A stretch of 64,000 nucleotides of DNA from Sinotaia quadrata (GCA_028829895.1 CM054181.1:113179860-113243859), one strand, 5' to 3'. Shown: positions 50,885-63,470, counted from the stretch's first letter. The notes: generated from the letters alone by a model not told the origin. Program-made: numbers and translations.

Positions 50885-51762
50885 CGCACACACACACACA
50901 CAAACACACGCACACACACGTACTGGGTATGGTCGGCAACATAAATGAATGCCAACCTTTTTTTACATTGTCAGAGCACACAAGGCAACCTTCCGCCACC
51001 CCACCCCCTCCTACCCTTATTTTTAAGTCTTTCACTAGGACGCTGTTGGCGACGAACGGGTTTTAAATTTCCGATGCATCTTCTATCGACTCCAATCCAA
51101 GGTCGTCTGGCCTGGAAGTCAAGCTCGGGCTATAACAGATGATATATGTGAAAGTGAATAGCACGGCCTGGTAAACCGATACAATATAGATTGCACCTCA
51201 GTGCTGTGGCTTTGATGTTCGCGATGACTGAGGGCACAACCGGTTGACGACAGTACTGCAACGTCGACCGAGACACAGCGTCTTGTGATGAAAAGTTGCT
51301 CTTTTTCTTTTGCCTTTGTTGCTTATTTATTTGCTGCTGAGCTGACGGAAGCAAAAACATAAAAATACCAAACAAACAAATAATAAAAAAACCCTCGAAT
51401 TTTATTTTATTTTTTTATTTTTATTTTTATTTTTTTTATTTTTTTGGGGGGGGACGGTAAGCTGCGCTTATCTATCCTAAAATCATTCTAGAAACAAACA
51501 TCGATATTAAAATACAGTACAATTCGCATTATCAAACTGATTCCGTGAACACGGTTGTGCCATAGTGACGTCATGCCGATTAATTGTTGTTTGTGTGGAA
51601 AAATGTTCGATCTTTTGATAGAGAGTTATGTGGAGTTCACACAAATTATCTACTCTAAAAGTTGAAATTTTCGGACAAGTAACACTTCAGTCGCTGGGTT
51701 GGGTTTTGTTTTCGTATTATTTTATTTATTTGACAGAAAGGCTGGTAAGTGTATATTTACTG

Positions 51763-51823
<61 letters not shown>

Positions 51824-52840
51824 TTAACGGTAGAAATATAAAGTTGGGACTGGAAAGCAGTCCCTTAAGATCTGAAAACATTCCACAATGAACAATAGTG
51901 TCGACGTTCGTTTACGCACTTTAAAAAAACTTTAAAGACTTTAAAGGACTGTTTTCAACAATATAAAAAAGGAAGAAGGAAAATTTGGTTTTCTGATTTT
52001 TCCTTTATTACTTCTCTCTTTCAAAATTGTAAAAGGAGGAGAAAGGGATTTCTGACAAAACGAAATTTGGTTGGTTCTGAAAAAAACTTTCCGTGTAATT
52101 TTAGTTTTAACAACACCACTCCACCACCACGAATGTTTAATATTGAGAGCCAATTGTCTTGATAGGCCTTCAACCTTGACATTAGTCACACCCCGACTTC
52201 CTCAACTTTCTGTCCTTGTCGTCGTTTATCGCTGACAGAAGCAATTAATTTAAGCGTACTGAATTTCTTGAAAGACTTAACAACTTCACCGGTGTAACTT
52301 AAGAAAGAAAAATGCAACCATCTAAAACCGAGAAGCAACCATGACATGGTACACCAGGACGACGTCCCGTTCCAGTGAGTGTTTATATTATTACTTTCAA
52401 CACCACCTTCCTCTGGGAAGGGTTGGGGGGAGGGAACTCTTTTGAATTTCATAAGACTTGGCACGCACAATACTTTTCGGAAGCCATTTTTGGATGATTC
52501 TATTCCAGCACACGTCAGTCCCCTCATTAAGAATTGCAAAACCGATCTATCACAATGGTGGACTGAAAAGAGCAAAAACGGTAACTCAGTATTTGTTTCG
52601 GTTAGCCCATACTACGTTAGTCGGACGTGTGTCTGAAAATGATTTACAATCGTTTACCACGTGAACGAATCGGGTAGCGGTTATTTGATCTGAAGATTTT
52701 GTTTTGAGAGTTTCCGGAAATGGAAATTTCGCCAATGCAGGGAGTGCTGGATTAAAAAAAAAAAATAGAAGAGAAATTCTGTACAAGATTAACTGAGAGG
52801 GATATTTATAAATTGACTGTTGCCATGCATTTAATTAATA
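49556..52840. other. Noncoding interval
   Basis: Holds (TGTC)n at 50284-50303, (CA)n at 50831-50881, a T/A-rich low-complexity stretch at 51400-51445, a perfect TGACGTCA at 51566-51573 and (CT)n at 51766-51820. A 129-codon minus frame (52186-52575) has no recognised domain. Confidence 0.45.
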
Positions 52841-52985
52841 TACCTGGCTGTATGTATCAGGGGGGTTTAGAGTTATATTCTCGACTATCACTCTTTTTTC
52901 TTACATTATCTGTCTCTGTATGATCACCAGAAGGTGTGTTTTGGGGATTAAGCTAAGGTTACAATGGCATGGTGGAAAAATCAAA
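52840..52985 (-). mobile_element. Inverted fragment of the 1.2-kb LTR-like repeat
   Basis: The reverse complement aligns with the first ~240 bp of copy A with internal deletions: shared TTAATCCCCAAAACACACCTTCT-like stretch, AGAGTGATAGTC, and CCCCCCTGATAC. Copy C beside it lies in the opposite orientation, so the locus is rearranged. Confidence 0.7.
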
Positions 52986-53029
52986 TTGTGGCCTCACTAT
53001 AAAATTTGACTTGTAAGGTGCCCCTGTAA

Positions 53030-53220
53030 AGGTCATATTGATGGACGAGTGTGAATCTGCATTCAAAACTCTCAAGGACACACTCACTTGTCACTAGTCC
53101 TACATATTTCCGATGTTGCCCTACCATTTATCATCCACATGGGTGCATTATGAGTAGGCATCGCAGCTGTTCTGTTGCAAGAACACCCGAACAGTGAAAT
53201 AAATCAGATGCCTCGGAGCT
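53030..53220 (+). pseudogene. Ty3/gypsy-type RT/RNase H relic
   Basis: Readable in two frames. The first gives DECESAFKTLKDTL, the second SDVALPFIIHMGA, then after a stop VGIAAVLLQEHPN. This is the junction between the reverse transcriptase connection and the start of RNase H in Ty3/gypsy pol. The first catalytic Asp of RNase H is not readable, and there are a frameshift and at least one stop, so it is dead. Protease, the RT catalytic core and integrase were not found. It lies between an inverted LTR-like fragment and copy C. Confidence 0.75.
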
Positions 53221-53437
53221 ATGTCTTGACTACCATAGTCTTTGCACAATCTTTCAAACTGGGCTTGGTAAATGTCTTACTTTCATTCAAGTTGTTCTGC
53301 TCCATGCCGAACGGGCATAATTGTGACGCATTATCAGTAAAAGCATGTCTGACATAGGAGAAGTGCTATGTGGTACGTTTCTAGCCAAGCTATCAGCTGC
53401 CATTGCTTTCTCTTGCTCGATTAGCTCAAGTTCGACT

Positions 53438-55435
53438 GTATAGTGTCGTAAGAGAAAGTTCGTTTGTGGCCTGAGGCACTGTCATGATTATTCGTATTAC
53501 GTTCATATGAGCAACATTATAACTTTACAAGAGAAGTTGTGAGCAATCTCTGAGAGAAACTGTGAGGTTGTTGATTTAATCGTCCACTTATCTCAGGATT
53601 CAAGTGACATTGTTGTCTAGGTCCTAGTGGTGCTGTAGCAGATGAGCACATGGTCGGTTGAACTGTGGTCTCTGGTCCATGGGTTGTTCTGCTCTGGTGT
53701 TGCTTCGTGGCTCAATGCTCAGCGAAGTCAGCATTGGAAATAAGATGCCAATCTGCCAGTAAAAGCATATGGACTAAGAATTCGTCCACATGTGTTCTCT
53801 GACGGAACACTCTTAAGTATAATGGTCACCATATAGTCTAATGTTCTATGTATAACAATAGAAAATATAGTTAAGGTTAAAGATAATATGGATATAATAT
53901 TTAGTTATACAAGTAAAAACCACACAAAGTGTGGATTCCTGCTACGTCATTAACCAGCAATAGGTTAGTAGCTGCTGTTACGTTTCCAGTATTTATTTAT
54001 AGACCCTGCCTAGGATAATTAAGGACTTTTAAAAGATAATAGATAAATTAATTCCTTCTCTCATATCCTATGCAGACTGGTTGCTCAACTTATCATTTGA
54101 CTAATTTAAAAGTGTGTCTTGTAGTGCAGACGACAAATTCACAAACTGATAAATTGCGTACGTTAGCTAGATTGGAGTCGTTAAATTCCTCTAAATTAAT
54201 ATGCATTCGTTATGTCATTCAGCTCATTCGCCCCCATCCAATCTAAGAGATCTATAGGTCTATTAGGCATAAAAATTAACTACGAAGAGGTTTAACAATT
54301 AAAAATAAGATTTAATAAAGTTTAACAATTTAACAATAATCAAATACGAGCACGAATAGTCTATTTCTTAATTCATGCACGTATGTGCTTATCGTCCCTC
54401 GAGAGTAAGAAATGCTCAATTGTTTCCTTGTGATATTTGAATTCAACTGAGGAATACTCAGCTGTAAATCTGTATTCGCCTGGTCTCTTTATTCCAGTCC
54501 GTTCCGGTCTGTCTCACAGTAATCACGCTAGCGGAGATGCACGTGGCATACAGGGAGGATTGTCCTTTTATGTCGCTAGTGAACTTGAGTTTAGACCAGC
54601 ATACGTCTACTCTTGACGCTGCTTACAATGGAGTGGACTCTTCTCAGAATTCAAACAGCTTGTACAGGTCTTCGGACGAAGACAAAGACAAAGGCAAGGC
54701 AAAGCAAAGCCAAGCAAAGCAAAGCCAAGGCAAGACAAGCCAAGCCAAGCAAAACCACAGCCAAGGCCAACCTTATGAGAAGTCGAAGTGTCTATTCTCA
54801 TCTGTCTCATCGGCCTGCCGTATGACTCGAGTAGCTTAACGTTGGTACGTGTAGCTAATTGTTTCTCGCAGTGAAGAGCGGAAGCGTTCTTACCAATATT
54901 TATAGGAAAGCATAAAGCATATCACGTGACGGATTGCGTGGCATGTAGTTGGTTCTAGAACCTAGACAATGGGCCTAAAGTTACATAACGTCTTGACCTG
55001 TTCTGGAAGCTTCTCGATAGGAGAGAGCTTGAACAAAGGGTTTTCAAATCTCAATATTTGAAGTAAACAACAAGTGGGTCAGCAAGTCATGACATTTTTA
55101 TCAGATTGTGACAGCTGCTATGCAGTATGGTTATAGCTTATTAATGCTGAGAGAGCCAAAGCATATGTTGCCTCATTATAGCTTATTAATGCTGAGAGAG
55201 CCAAAGCATATGTTGCCTCATTATAGCTTTATTAATGCTGAGAGAGCCAAAGCATATGTTGCCTCAACGGTCACTTGCCCTGGTCTGCCGAATAGCAAGT
55301 AGGTTTCTAGTTCATTCATTGCACTCTGAATGGTCCATTTAAAATGAGTTGCTACTCTGCCTATTCCCTAGTCCGGGAATAGTCTGTGCTAGAGGAAGGT
55401 GGGATTGGGATTTGTAACGCCATTATTGTTGGTTG
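53438..55435 (+). mobile_element. 1.2-kb LTR-like repeat, copy C (5' part missing, interrupted)
   Basis: Left part 53438-53975 aligns with copy A from GTCGTAAGAGAAAGTT onward; right part 55114-55435 continues to the 3' region. The two are separated by the nested solo LTR at 53976-55113. Near 55125-55265 there are three tandem copies of a ~45-bp unit with ATGCTGAGAGAGCCAAAGCA. A further short match (GGACTAAGAATCTGTCCATG) occurs at about 55563-55640. Confidence 0.75.
53976..55113. mobile_element. Solo LTR, 1138 bp, nested in copy C
   Basis: Starts TGTTACGTTTCCAG, ends ATTGTGACA, and is flanked on both sides by GCTGC (53971-53975 and 55114-55118), a perfect 5-bp target duplication. The TG...CA ends with the near-palindromic TGTTAC/GTGACA tips are those of an LTR. 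Removing the insert plus one GCTGC makes copy C continuous with copies A and B, which confirms the borders. It carries no internal region or coding sequence. Its family is different from the host repeat. An AAAGC/CAAGC-rich low-complexity patch lies at 54690-54765. Confidence 0.9.
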
Positions 55436-55629
55436 TATTGATTTTTATATTTGCATTTTTGCTAATGTTAACCAAATTATTCAATGTCAGACATAACCAA
55501 TGTATGCCATGGAGAATGGAAGTGCTACACTATATTTGATGTAATAGTTGTATGTACTATTGTGGACTAAGAATCTGTCCATGTGTTCCCTGAGAGAACA
55601 CTTTTTCCATATATGGTCATCATTCAGTC

Positions 55630-56560
55630 TAATATCCTGACTGGTTGTGATGGTACCTGACTTAAATATCTAGATGTAATTTTAGCAGACTAAGATATTT
55701 TGGTTGTAATGGTACCTGATTGAGATATCCAGATGTAATGGTACCAGACTGTAATATCTGGTTGTAATGTACCTGATTGAAATATCCGGTTGTAATGGGA
55801 ACTGATGGAAATATTTGATTGTAATGGTACCTGAGAGACATGGTCGTTTGTAATGATGCCTGACTGAGATATCAAGTGATTATGGTACGTGACTGAGATA
55901 GTCGGTTGTGATGGTACCTGACTGAGATATTCATTTGAAGTGGTATACGATTGAATTATTCTAGTTGCAATGGTACGTGACTGAGATATCCGGTTGTAAT
56001 GGTAAGTGACTGCAATATCTGGTTGTAATGGTACTAGACTGCATTATCTGATTGTAATGGTACCAGATTGAAAAATCCGGTTGTAATCGTATCATTCTGA
56101 AATATTCAGTTGTAATAGTACCAATAGTAACAGACTGAAATATTCAGAAGTAATGGTACCTGGGAGAGATGGCTGGTTATAATGGTGTCGGACTGAAATA
56201 TATGGTTGTAATGGTATCTTTGAGAGATAGTTGTAATGGTACCAGACTGATATATTCGATTCTAACGGTGACTGTCTAAAATATCTGGTTGTAATGGTAC
56301 CTGATTGAAATATTCGGCTATAATATGTTACTTGACAGACATGGTCAGTTGTAATGGCACCTGACTGAGATATCCGGTTATAATAGTACCTGACTGAAAT
56401 ATTCGGTTATAATGGTACTTGACAGATATGGTCAGTTGTAATGGTACCTGACTGAGATATCCGGTTGCAATAGTACCTGACTGAGATAGTCAGATGGTAA
56501 CTGAATGAAATATTCGGTTGTAACGGAACTGACTAAGATATTCGGTTTTAATGTTTCAGA
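55630..56560. repeat. About 28-bp degenerate minisatellite
   Basis: About 33 copies of a unit with GGTTGTAATGGTACCTGACT and GAGATAT. It is the longest minisatellite in the window. Divergence between neighbouring units is high, so it is old. Confidence 0.93.
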
Positions 56561-56935
56561 GATGGCGGATTTATCATGGTATTGAAATGGGGGGCTTGTC
56601 ATGCATTATAATAGTTTTATACCTAAATATCTGGCCTGTTGGGCGGTGGTCGTTTAAAAGTAACTAATTTTACGATCAATTGGTGGATTATTCATAGTAT
56701 TAGGAATACAGAGTTGGGCGTAACCCGCCCGCCTTATCTTGATTTCAGTAATTGAAACCTTGGAAACAATACTTTGTCTCTCGTCTTACTATTTGGAAAT
56801 TCACATTACTAATTAATTACTAAGGATTAAATGTCTGCTTTAAACCTACGAGAAAAATATTTAGCCTTTGACTGATTTGGTAACTTTTATTTTTTTTTTT
56901 GCATTAAGGAATACTTCATATTCTATTGTTGTAAA
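56561..56935. other. Unique noncoding segment
   Basis: No feature was recognised. Confidence 0.4.
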
Positions 56936-56944
56936 GGGTTGACT

Positions 56945-57270
56945 TCTTCAACTACAATAAGATGGAGAGTCACTGATTTCCTCTACTCCAATGAGATGGA
57001 GAGCATTGACTTTCTGTACTACAGTGAGATGGAGAGTCCCCACTCCACTCCAATGAGACAGACAGTCTCTGACCACTACAATGAGATGGAGAGTCCCCAC
57101 TCCACTCCAATGAGACAGACAGTCTCTGACCACTGCAATGAGATGGAGAGTCCCCACTCCACTCCAATGAGACAGAGTCTCTGATTTCACGACAATGAGA
57201 TGGAGAGTCCGCACTCCACTCCAATGAGACAGACAGTCTCTGACCACTACAATGAGATGGAGAGTCATTT
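56945..57270. repeat. 57-bp minisatellite
   Basis: About five copies with AATGAGATGGAGAGTCCCCA and GACAGTCTCTGACCACTACA. The period is 19 codons, so long frames appear on both strands. Confidence 0.95.
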
Positions 57271-57404
57271 ACTCTGCCAGTGTTACGGCGCATTATTCAT
57301 AATGAAAGGTCAAGTTTTTAAAGTCTCTGAGACAACTAGTTTGTAACGTTATCTGACCGACGGAGGGCTGACGATGGCATCATGTTGCAGAGTTAATGTT
57401 ACTG

Positions 57405-57750
57405 TAATGATGGCGAGCGTGTATTATACTATCCATGAGATGGTGACAAAATAGTGATAAAATGATTGGTGAGCGTGTATTATACTATCCATGAGATGGT
57501 GACAAAATAGTGATAAAATGATTGGTGAGCGTGTATTATACTATCCATGAGATGGTGACAAAATAGTGATAAAATGATTGGTGAGCGTGTATTATACTAT
57601 CCATGAGATGGTGACAAAATAGTGATAAAATGATTGGTGAGCGTGTATTATACTATCCATGAGATGGTGACAAAATAGTGATAAAATGATTGGTGAGCGT
57701 GTATTATACTATCCATGAGATGGTGACAAAATAGTGATAAAACGATGGTG
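57405..57750. repeat. 56-bp minisatellite, nearly identical units
   Basis: Six copies with GAGCGTGTATTATACTATCC and ATGGTGACAAAATAGTGATA. The inner units show no difference that I can see; only the edge units vary, so it is recent or homogenised. Confidence 0.96.
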
Positions 57751-59437
57751 AGCGATACACGAACTCACCCATACAAACAAACAGAATACAGTAACTGGCA
57801 AGTTAAAAAAACCCAGACATTACAACAAACTTTAAATCTGATCTACATTCTTCACATCATTAATTTTCATTCAAAGCCACCTTTTAGGCATTAAATGCAG
57901 CCAGTTTTGTTGACGCTAATAGAATACCTTATTTAACAGTAGCCCCAAATTGCGCAATAATAAATACCTATCAATATGAACTGAAGGTGACGTGATTAAG
58001 GAACATAGTGGTTATTTTGCCATAGCATTTTGCATAGAAACATTTTGATCCCCAATTACTTGACAGTTATTGGCAATCTGTCGTTTTTATCTTTAGTCTG
58101 AGGCAATAAAAAAAAAAGAAAAAAAAAGAGGAGAATCTAATTTTCCATCCTCCTCCCCCACTAGCAGCATTCCCTCCCTTTTCCCAGAACGATATTGATG
58201 GCCGACTAAATTTGCCACCGCTATGTAAACAACATTAAAGATATGAATTCAATGATAAACTAGGAAAATCTATATTACCCCCCCCCCCACGGAACAATGA
58301 CCTCAAGTCGATTGCTTCGTTACGTGAATTTCTAATTGGAGAGAATAGGGAAGTCATTACTAGAATCTACGGGAGCTACCGGTAGTACCGTTTTAGCAAA
58401 TTAACCACCATTAAGCTGGCTTCAGCTGTCAATCGGCACGGTGTGAATCACAGTCACGGGGTCACAACGGCGAGGAAACTGCTCTTCCGCAATTTCCTGT
58501 TTCCGATTATCAGGCATTTCACGTGTTTCTTAAAATAATTATTGAAAATTCATAATCAGTTCTGTACTACTAGATATTAGTTCACTTATATGTCACGTAG
58601 ACTCGACCTCTGGTAAGTACAGCACAGCTCTGAGAAGTTCTCTCTCTCACACATACATGTACGCATCCACGCACAGATAATAGGCAATATTCAAACTTGA
58701 AGAAAACCGCTTTTCTTTTGTCAAAAGACCTGCTTTTATTATTTTGTTCCCGCTGCGTTCAATTCTATAAAAATGTTAAACAGCTCCTCACCAGTCTGCT
58801 AAGAGAGTCACGTGATATCTTCAGTATAAGCTGCTAGTGGAAGAATGTTCACAACCTTAGCATCTAACAAGTGAACGAAAAGATCTGTCAGTGTGTATGT
58901 TCTTATGAATGTTAGAAATTGCTGATGCAATCCAAATCAGGTCCAACTGGATGAGTAGTTTTATTATCCAATGGTTAAGATGTACAAGAATTAGACCAGC
59001 CAATATGGTTGAGATCAAAAGTTTACCAGCAGTACAAAATTCTATTGTCTAGTCACTTTGAATCTGGAGTGGCTAGAAGTCCGGTCAATGGTGAGTTAAC
59101 TGACTGATTGAGAGAGAATAGACTTAGAAATAGTTCATAATTTTGCTATTGATATGTTATAGTTGTGCTTTACATAGAGATGTATTATGTGAATAGACTA
59201 TTATTTCTACAAATTTTTTAATTAAGATGCTCATATAGAGTATGCTAAACACTTGACATTGTTTCTAGTGAAGACGCTCATAAAATTGATATGTTGTATT
59301 AATTATACTGTGTGCATGTATCGGGCTAATAAATACTGCTGCAGGAAACTGTAAGTTTAGACATGATTGTAAGAGAGAATGGAGCAAAAGATGAATAAAC
59401 TGGAAACTTAGCATTTATTCCTGATTATATTTTACAG
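57751..59437. other. Mostly noncoding interval
   Basis: A C10 tract lies near 58279-58288. A strong donor-like site (CAATG|GTGAGT) stands at 59090/59091 with a short open reading before it (CAGCAGTACAAAATTCTA onward). Its phase does not fit the exon at 59438, so I do not call an exon. Confidence 0.4.
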
Positions 59438-59774
59438 GGAAAAAGCAACTTTCCTTTTTTTACCTGAACCTCCTGGTTTACTGATTATAAACTGCTATGA
59501 CTGTGATAGATGTGAGAAGTACCTAATGCAGTGTTTAAGTGTAGGGACAACACTGCACTCCATTGATGTATGGCAAAGTATGCTGACTACATCAAGCAAT
59601 TTCTGGTACAAGGAAGTATGGCCTCGAGAAAATAGCAACCAGTCAGTGTTCTATAACTTGAGAAGGGAAACACATGGAATTGACAATAATAACATAAGCA
59701 ATAAACTTGTGACTTTGTTACAAAAAGCAAGTGAAAAGACTATATTACAGCTTTGTCTAGACAAAATTACATAG
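59438..59774 (+). CDS. Probable last coding exon of an unrecognised gene
   Basis: Follows a 3' splice-site-like ATTATATTTTACAG. One base completes a codon, then 111 codons run to TAG. The reading begins EKATFLFLPEPPGLLIINC and goes on to YDCDRCEKYLMQCLSVG, later SSNFWYKEVWPRENSNQSV, and ends QLCLDKIT. It has balanced composition with Trp and Cys, is not repeat-derived, and is open well before its first Met, which argues for an exon. AATAAA stands at 59977-59982, about 200 bp after the stop. I do not recognise the family: four closely spaced Cys (NCYDCDRCEKYLMQC) could be structural, but no known zinc motif is clear. The upstream exon was not found. Confidence 0.5.
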
Positions 59775-59976
59775 AAACTATTATCACTTATCTCTAATAG
59801 TTCCATTTCTGTTCTCTGATGAGTACTATCCTGTGATTTGTATTGACATTAATCTGTTGATTTGTGTTTTAGGATATAAGACTGTGTAGGTATTAAAATT
59901 ATTCAAACATGGTTTCATAGAAATACTGATGTCAAATAATCTTTTTCATCATATTTATTATATGCATATTTGTTTT

Positions 59977-59982
59977 AATAAA
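59977..59982 (+). promoter_or_regulatory. Poly(A) signal candidate
   Basis: AATAAA about 200 bp after the stop of the putative last exon. In such AT-rich DNA this hexamer is common by chance. Confidence 0.35.
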
Positions 59983-59989
59983 TTTATTT

Positions 59990-61430
59990 ATAAATGTATT
60001 GACCTTCCAATACATATTGATAACCTGTTGGAGAAGATAGTGATCGCTAAATATAGACTAAAAGACAAATTTATCTTCTCCTTTAGTAAGACGTTTTCCA
60101 CCTACGGAAATATTGTGTGATGGTAAATGTTTGCCTTTAATGTTGTGGAAGAGAGAAAACGTTTACAGCGCCCGCATATCCGCCAAGTGAGAGAGACGAG
60201 TGGTGTCTGCTGGAGAATTATTAATAACATAAAGTAAGATTGTTATCATTTGTAAATTAGTTATTGATAATAAGTAATAATAATCATAATAATTACTTAG
60301 GTGGCATTGTCGTCATAGACCGTAACACTAAAAGACCATATTTTCTTGCTCACACTCATTCTCGTTAATTATTACGGTGATATTACCTAGGCACTGTTGA
60401 CTTCTTTTGTCGTTATAGACCATTCGAATATACAGACACTAATAATTATTGTTCTTGTACATTCTTGTAAGCATTTATAATTATTTTCACCTTTTGCAGA
60501 TCCAGAGATCCAGAAAAAAATATTTCTTTTGTTTCTCTCTAGACACTTAAATTACTTTTTTTTTTTTAAATTTACACATATCAACAGTTATATTTCTCTT
60601 GTACACAAATGCACAAAATTTAACTTTATAAAGAAATTCTCATATTTTTAATTATTGTTTTCTTGTGCACAGATCGTAATAATTATTTCTCGTACTGTAA
60701 GACAAATTTAAACTATTTTCTTTTGCCTTAAGACCTCTCGACATTATTTTTTTTCTTGTTCAGAAACACTCATAACTATTTTTCTTCACTGCAGAGAGGG
60801 ACACTAATAAATAACCTACCTTTCTTTATGACGTCATATACTATGAAGAACTATAAATTACAACTTAAAAGTCTACAGTCGCCGTGCAGGCCACGCTTTT
60901 AAAAATATTTATTTTGTTTTTGTTGTTTGGTGTTTTAATACACAAATTATACTCTTCACAACAGGGACCTCATACACTGACATTCATGGGCATGGCAAGT
61001 TTGAATTAAAGTCATTATGACATCAAAGAGCTACGTCACACATTCTCAAGACCCCTTTGCAGCAGAGATAAACTTCATGCTAACCTGAGCAACTTATGGC
61101 CGTCGAGTTGACACTTTTATCTTTTTCTCTAAGCCACCAACTTCAATAATAATTGTCTTCTTCATCTGAGACACTCACAGGAAATTAGGGGTATGCGAAT
61201 TGACAGTTCTAGTCAGTAAACGCACATATTGCACAGATGTTCAGCGACATCAGTCGTGCCTATTAAGGGGCAATTAACTCCTGATAATTCTATGAAAGGC
61301 CTGCAACGCACGCTGAATCTTGCTCAAAAGGCAAACTCCTCATATGGTAAAAGTAATATTTCTGGTAAAGAGTGAGCAAACCTAAAATTTAATCGTATTA
61401 GTCATATCCCTTAAGCGGCAATTAATTCCT
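59990..61430. other. AT-rich noncoding interval with a decayed tandem repeat
   Basis: Between about 60300 and 60830 segments such as ACACTAATAATTATT and TTTCTTGTACA recur at irregular spacing, like a very old array. A perfect TGACGTCA lies at 60829-60836. No gene was recognised. Confidence 0.45.
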
Positions 61431-61435
61431 CGTAT

Positions 61436-61436
<1 letters not shown>

Positions 61437-61501
<65 letters not shown>

Positions 61502-61503
61502 GT
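61437..61503. repeat. (GT)n microsatellite
   Basis: About 30 GT units with one GC substitution near the right end. Confidence 0.97.
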
Positions 61504-62045
61504 GATAAATTGATTAATTCTCGTGAAGAACAGCATTGGAGGCTCAAGTTTCGGTCAGGGCAAACTGCCAATTGTCGCTGCTCTCTCTTCAAGGCTCGTT
61601 TTTAAACGGAGTCTGAGGTTTGCAGTTACTTGGCCGAAGTTCTACATTGGAGATGAATATAATCAATCTGCACCACATTGAAGGTGCTGCTGATGTGTGA
61701 GTAGATTACCGGCAGTGAGTCAGAGAGAGACTTCAGTACACTAAGTAAGATGGAAGAGTACGTCACGACCAGATAGTTGTGAGGAAGAGTTCGATTGTTA
61801 GGTCACACCGATCTGTGACGAGAGAACCATGTAGCTCTCGTGTAAAGTTTAATAGTTAATAGCTCAACTCTTTCCCCGTATTATTGTTAGTTCATTGTTA
61901 TACGTAGCTGTAGTGCAGCATCCACTAGTGTAATGCTTTGTTATATTGGAACGTAATATATTATCTATTTATTTCACAATATTTCCGATGTGGTGGTGTG
62001 ACGAGTCAAATAATAATACTAACCATCGCCATATTAAGAACCAAA
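61504..62045. other. Unique segment
   Basis: No coding exon was recognised. The layout is vaguely LTR-like, but no matching copy or target duplication is present in the window. Confidence 0.35.
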
Positions 62046-62049
62046 GTCG

Positions 62050-62300
62050 ACTACCTGCATCGATATTTATAAGTGGGTTAGTGGGTTAAGTCTTTGTATA
62101 TCTTACCAGCTTTTCGCTTTGATATTTATAGGTGTGTTGGTGGGTTATGAGTTAAGTCTTTGTATATCTGACCAGCATTTCGCATCGATATTTATAGGTG
62201 GGTTAGTGAGTTTAGTCTTTGTATATCTGACCAGCTTTTTGCATTGATATTTTTCGGTGGGTTAGTAAGTTTAGTCTTTGTATATCTGACCAGCTTTTCA
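62050..62300. repeat. About 60-66-bp minisatellite
   Basis: Four copies with GATATTTATAGGTGGGTTAG and AGTCTTTGTATATCTGACCA. Confidence 0.92.
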
Positions 62301-62504
62301 CATGAACATAGACCGCTCCAGGTATCGACATTGTTAATGTGATTTTGGATGGCTTATTGTAAGAACGTCTCATTTCTGTGCTATTAGAATTGATATACGG
62401 ACTCGCATACCAACGTAAGCATGCAGACACACCGGATAAAATATAAACTACAAACTGAAAATGTTTAAAACTAAAGAAACGAAAATTTTCAGCCAGTGGG
62501 TCCT

Positions 62505-62670
62505 GAGCAAAAGTGTCATTTCATTGTTTACTAATATATAACCGAAGCACAGGCTGAGAGTCTTGGCAAGTTGTAAGTCAATACCTGAGCAATGGCCTCG
62601 TTTCATTGTTTACTAATAAATGACCAAAGCACAGATTGAGTAGTTGTAAGCCAATACCTGAGACTGGGAA
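62505..62670. repeat. Tandem duplication with TTTCATTGTTTACTAATA
   Basis: Two diverged copies sharing TTTCATTGTTTACTAATA, GCACAG, AGTTGTAAG and CAATACCTGAG; the second has a short deletion. Confidence 0.85.
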
Positions 62671-63108
62671 AGCTTACACGAAAATCGATGTGCACTTGAA
62701 TTATGTATTCAGATTACTTAAGGTATCCGTAATGTATCAAGCTTAAATTAAATTAGACTCTTCTACTGTATAATACTTCCCTCTCGTCTTTAATCCAGCT
62801 CGTTCATCTGGCTGCTACTCACGCAACTGACTGAGACAACATCACTGAGCAATTAACAAGGCATTTATTTATTTATTATTTATTTCTGTTACACAGTCAT
62901 GCACGTCTAGACTGATTTATTTCACATCAATGGTCTCGCTTCAGAATTGAATTGTCATGTATGGTGAATACTATTTTAATTTCTAGACTAACTGTACAAT
63001 TAGTGCAACAAGCACAAATATACTTGCTTATGCAAAACTATGTTGCCAAATAGAAATCTATAGTAGTTTTAAAGTTTGTATGGTCATAACACATTGCAAA
63101 TCTCTCTA

Positions 63109-63111
<3 letters not shown>

Positions 63112-63179
<68 letters not shown>

Positions 63180-63219
63180 CACACACACACACACACTCAC
63201 ACACACACACACACACACA

Positions 63220-63282
<63 letters not shown>
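63112..63282. repeat. (CA)n microsatellite, about 170 bp
   Basis: Long CA run with a few CG and CT interruptions at regular spacing. The His-Thr and Val-Cys open frames come from it. Confidence 0.98.
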
Positions 63283-63283
<1 letters not shown>

Positions 63284-63470
63284 TTATTATAATGACTAGT
63301 GGGTGGAATAGAGGTAAACTGCCTCATGAATCATGTACATGTACCGATACATCCATCCATCCACCTATCTGTCTGTGTCTCCAACCATCCATCGGACCCA
63401 CTCTCACTAATTCTTATTCAAATAATCAATTCAAGTGTGCCTATATGTATGTTTCTTTCTCTAATACTTT

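Noticed and set aside
52186..52575. 129-codon minus-strand frame
   Set aside because: No recognisable motif; plausible by chance at this local base composition.
58940..59090. Exon upstream of the putative last exon, with the strong donor at 59090
   Set aside because: The open reading before the donor ends in a phase that does not fit the exon at 59438; the fitting frame has a stop just upstream.
61504..62045. Possible further LTR
   Set aside because: The composition resembles an LTR, but no second copy, matched termini or target duplication could be found in the window.
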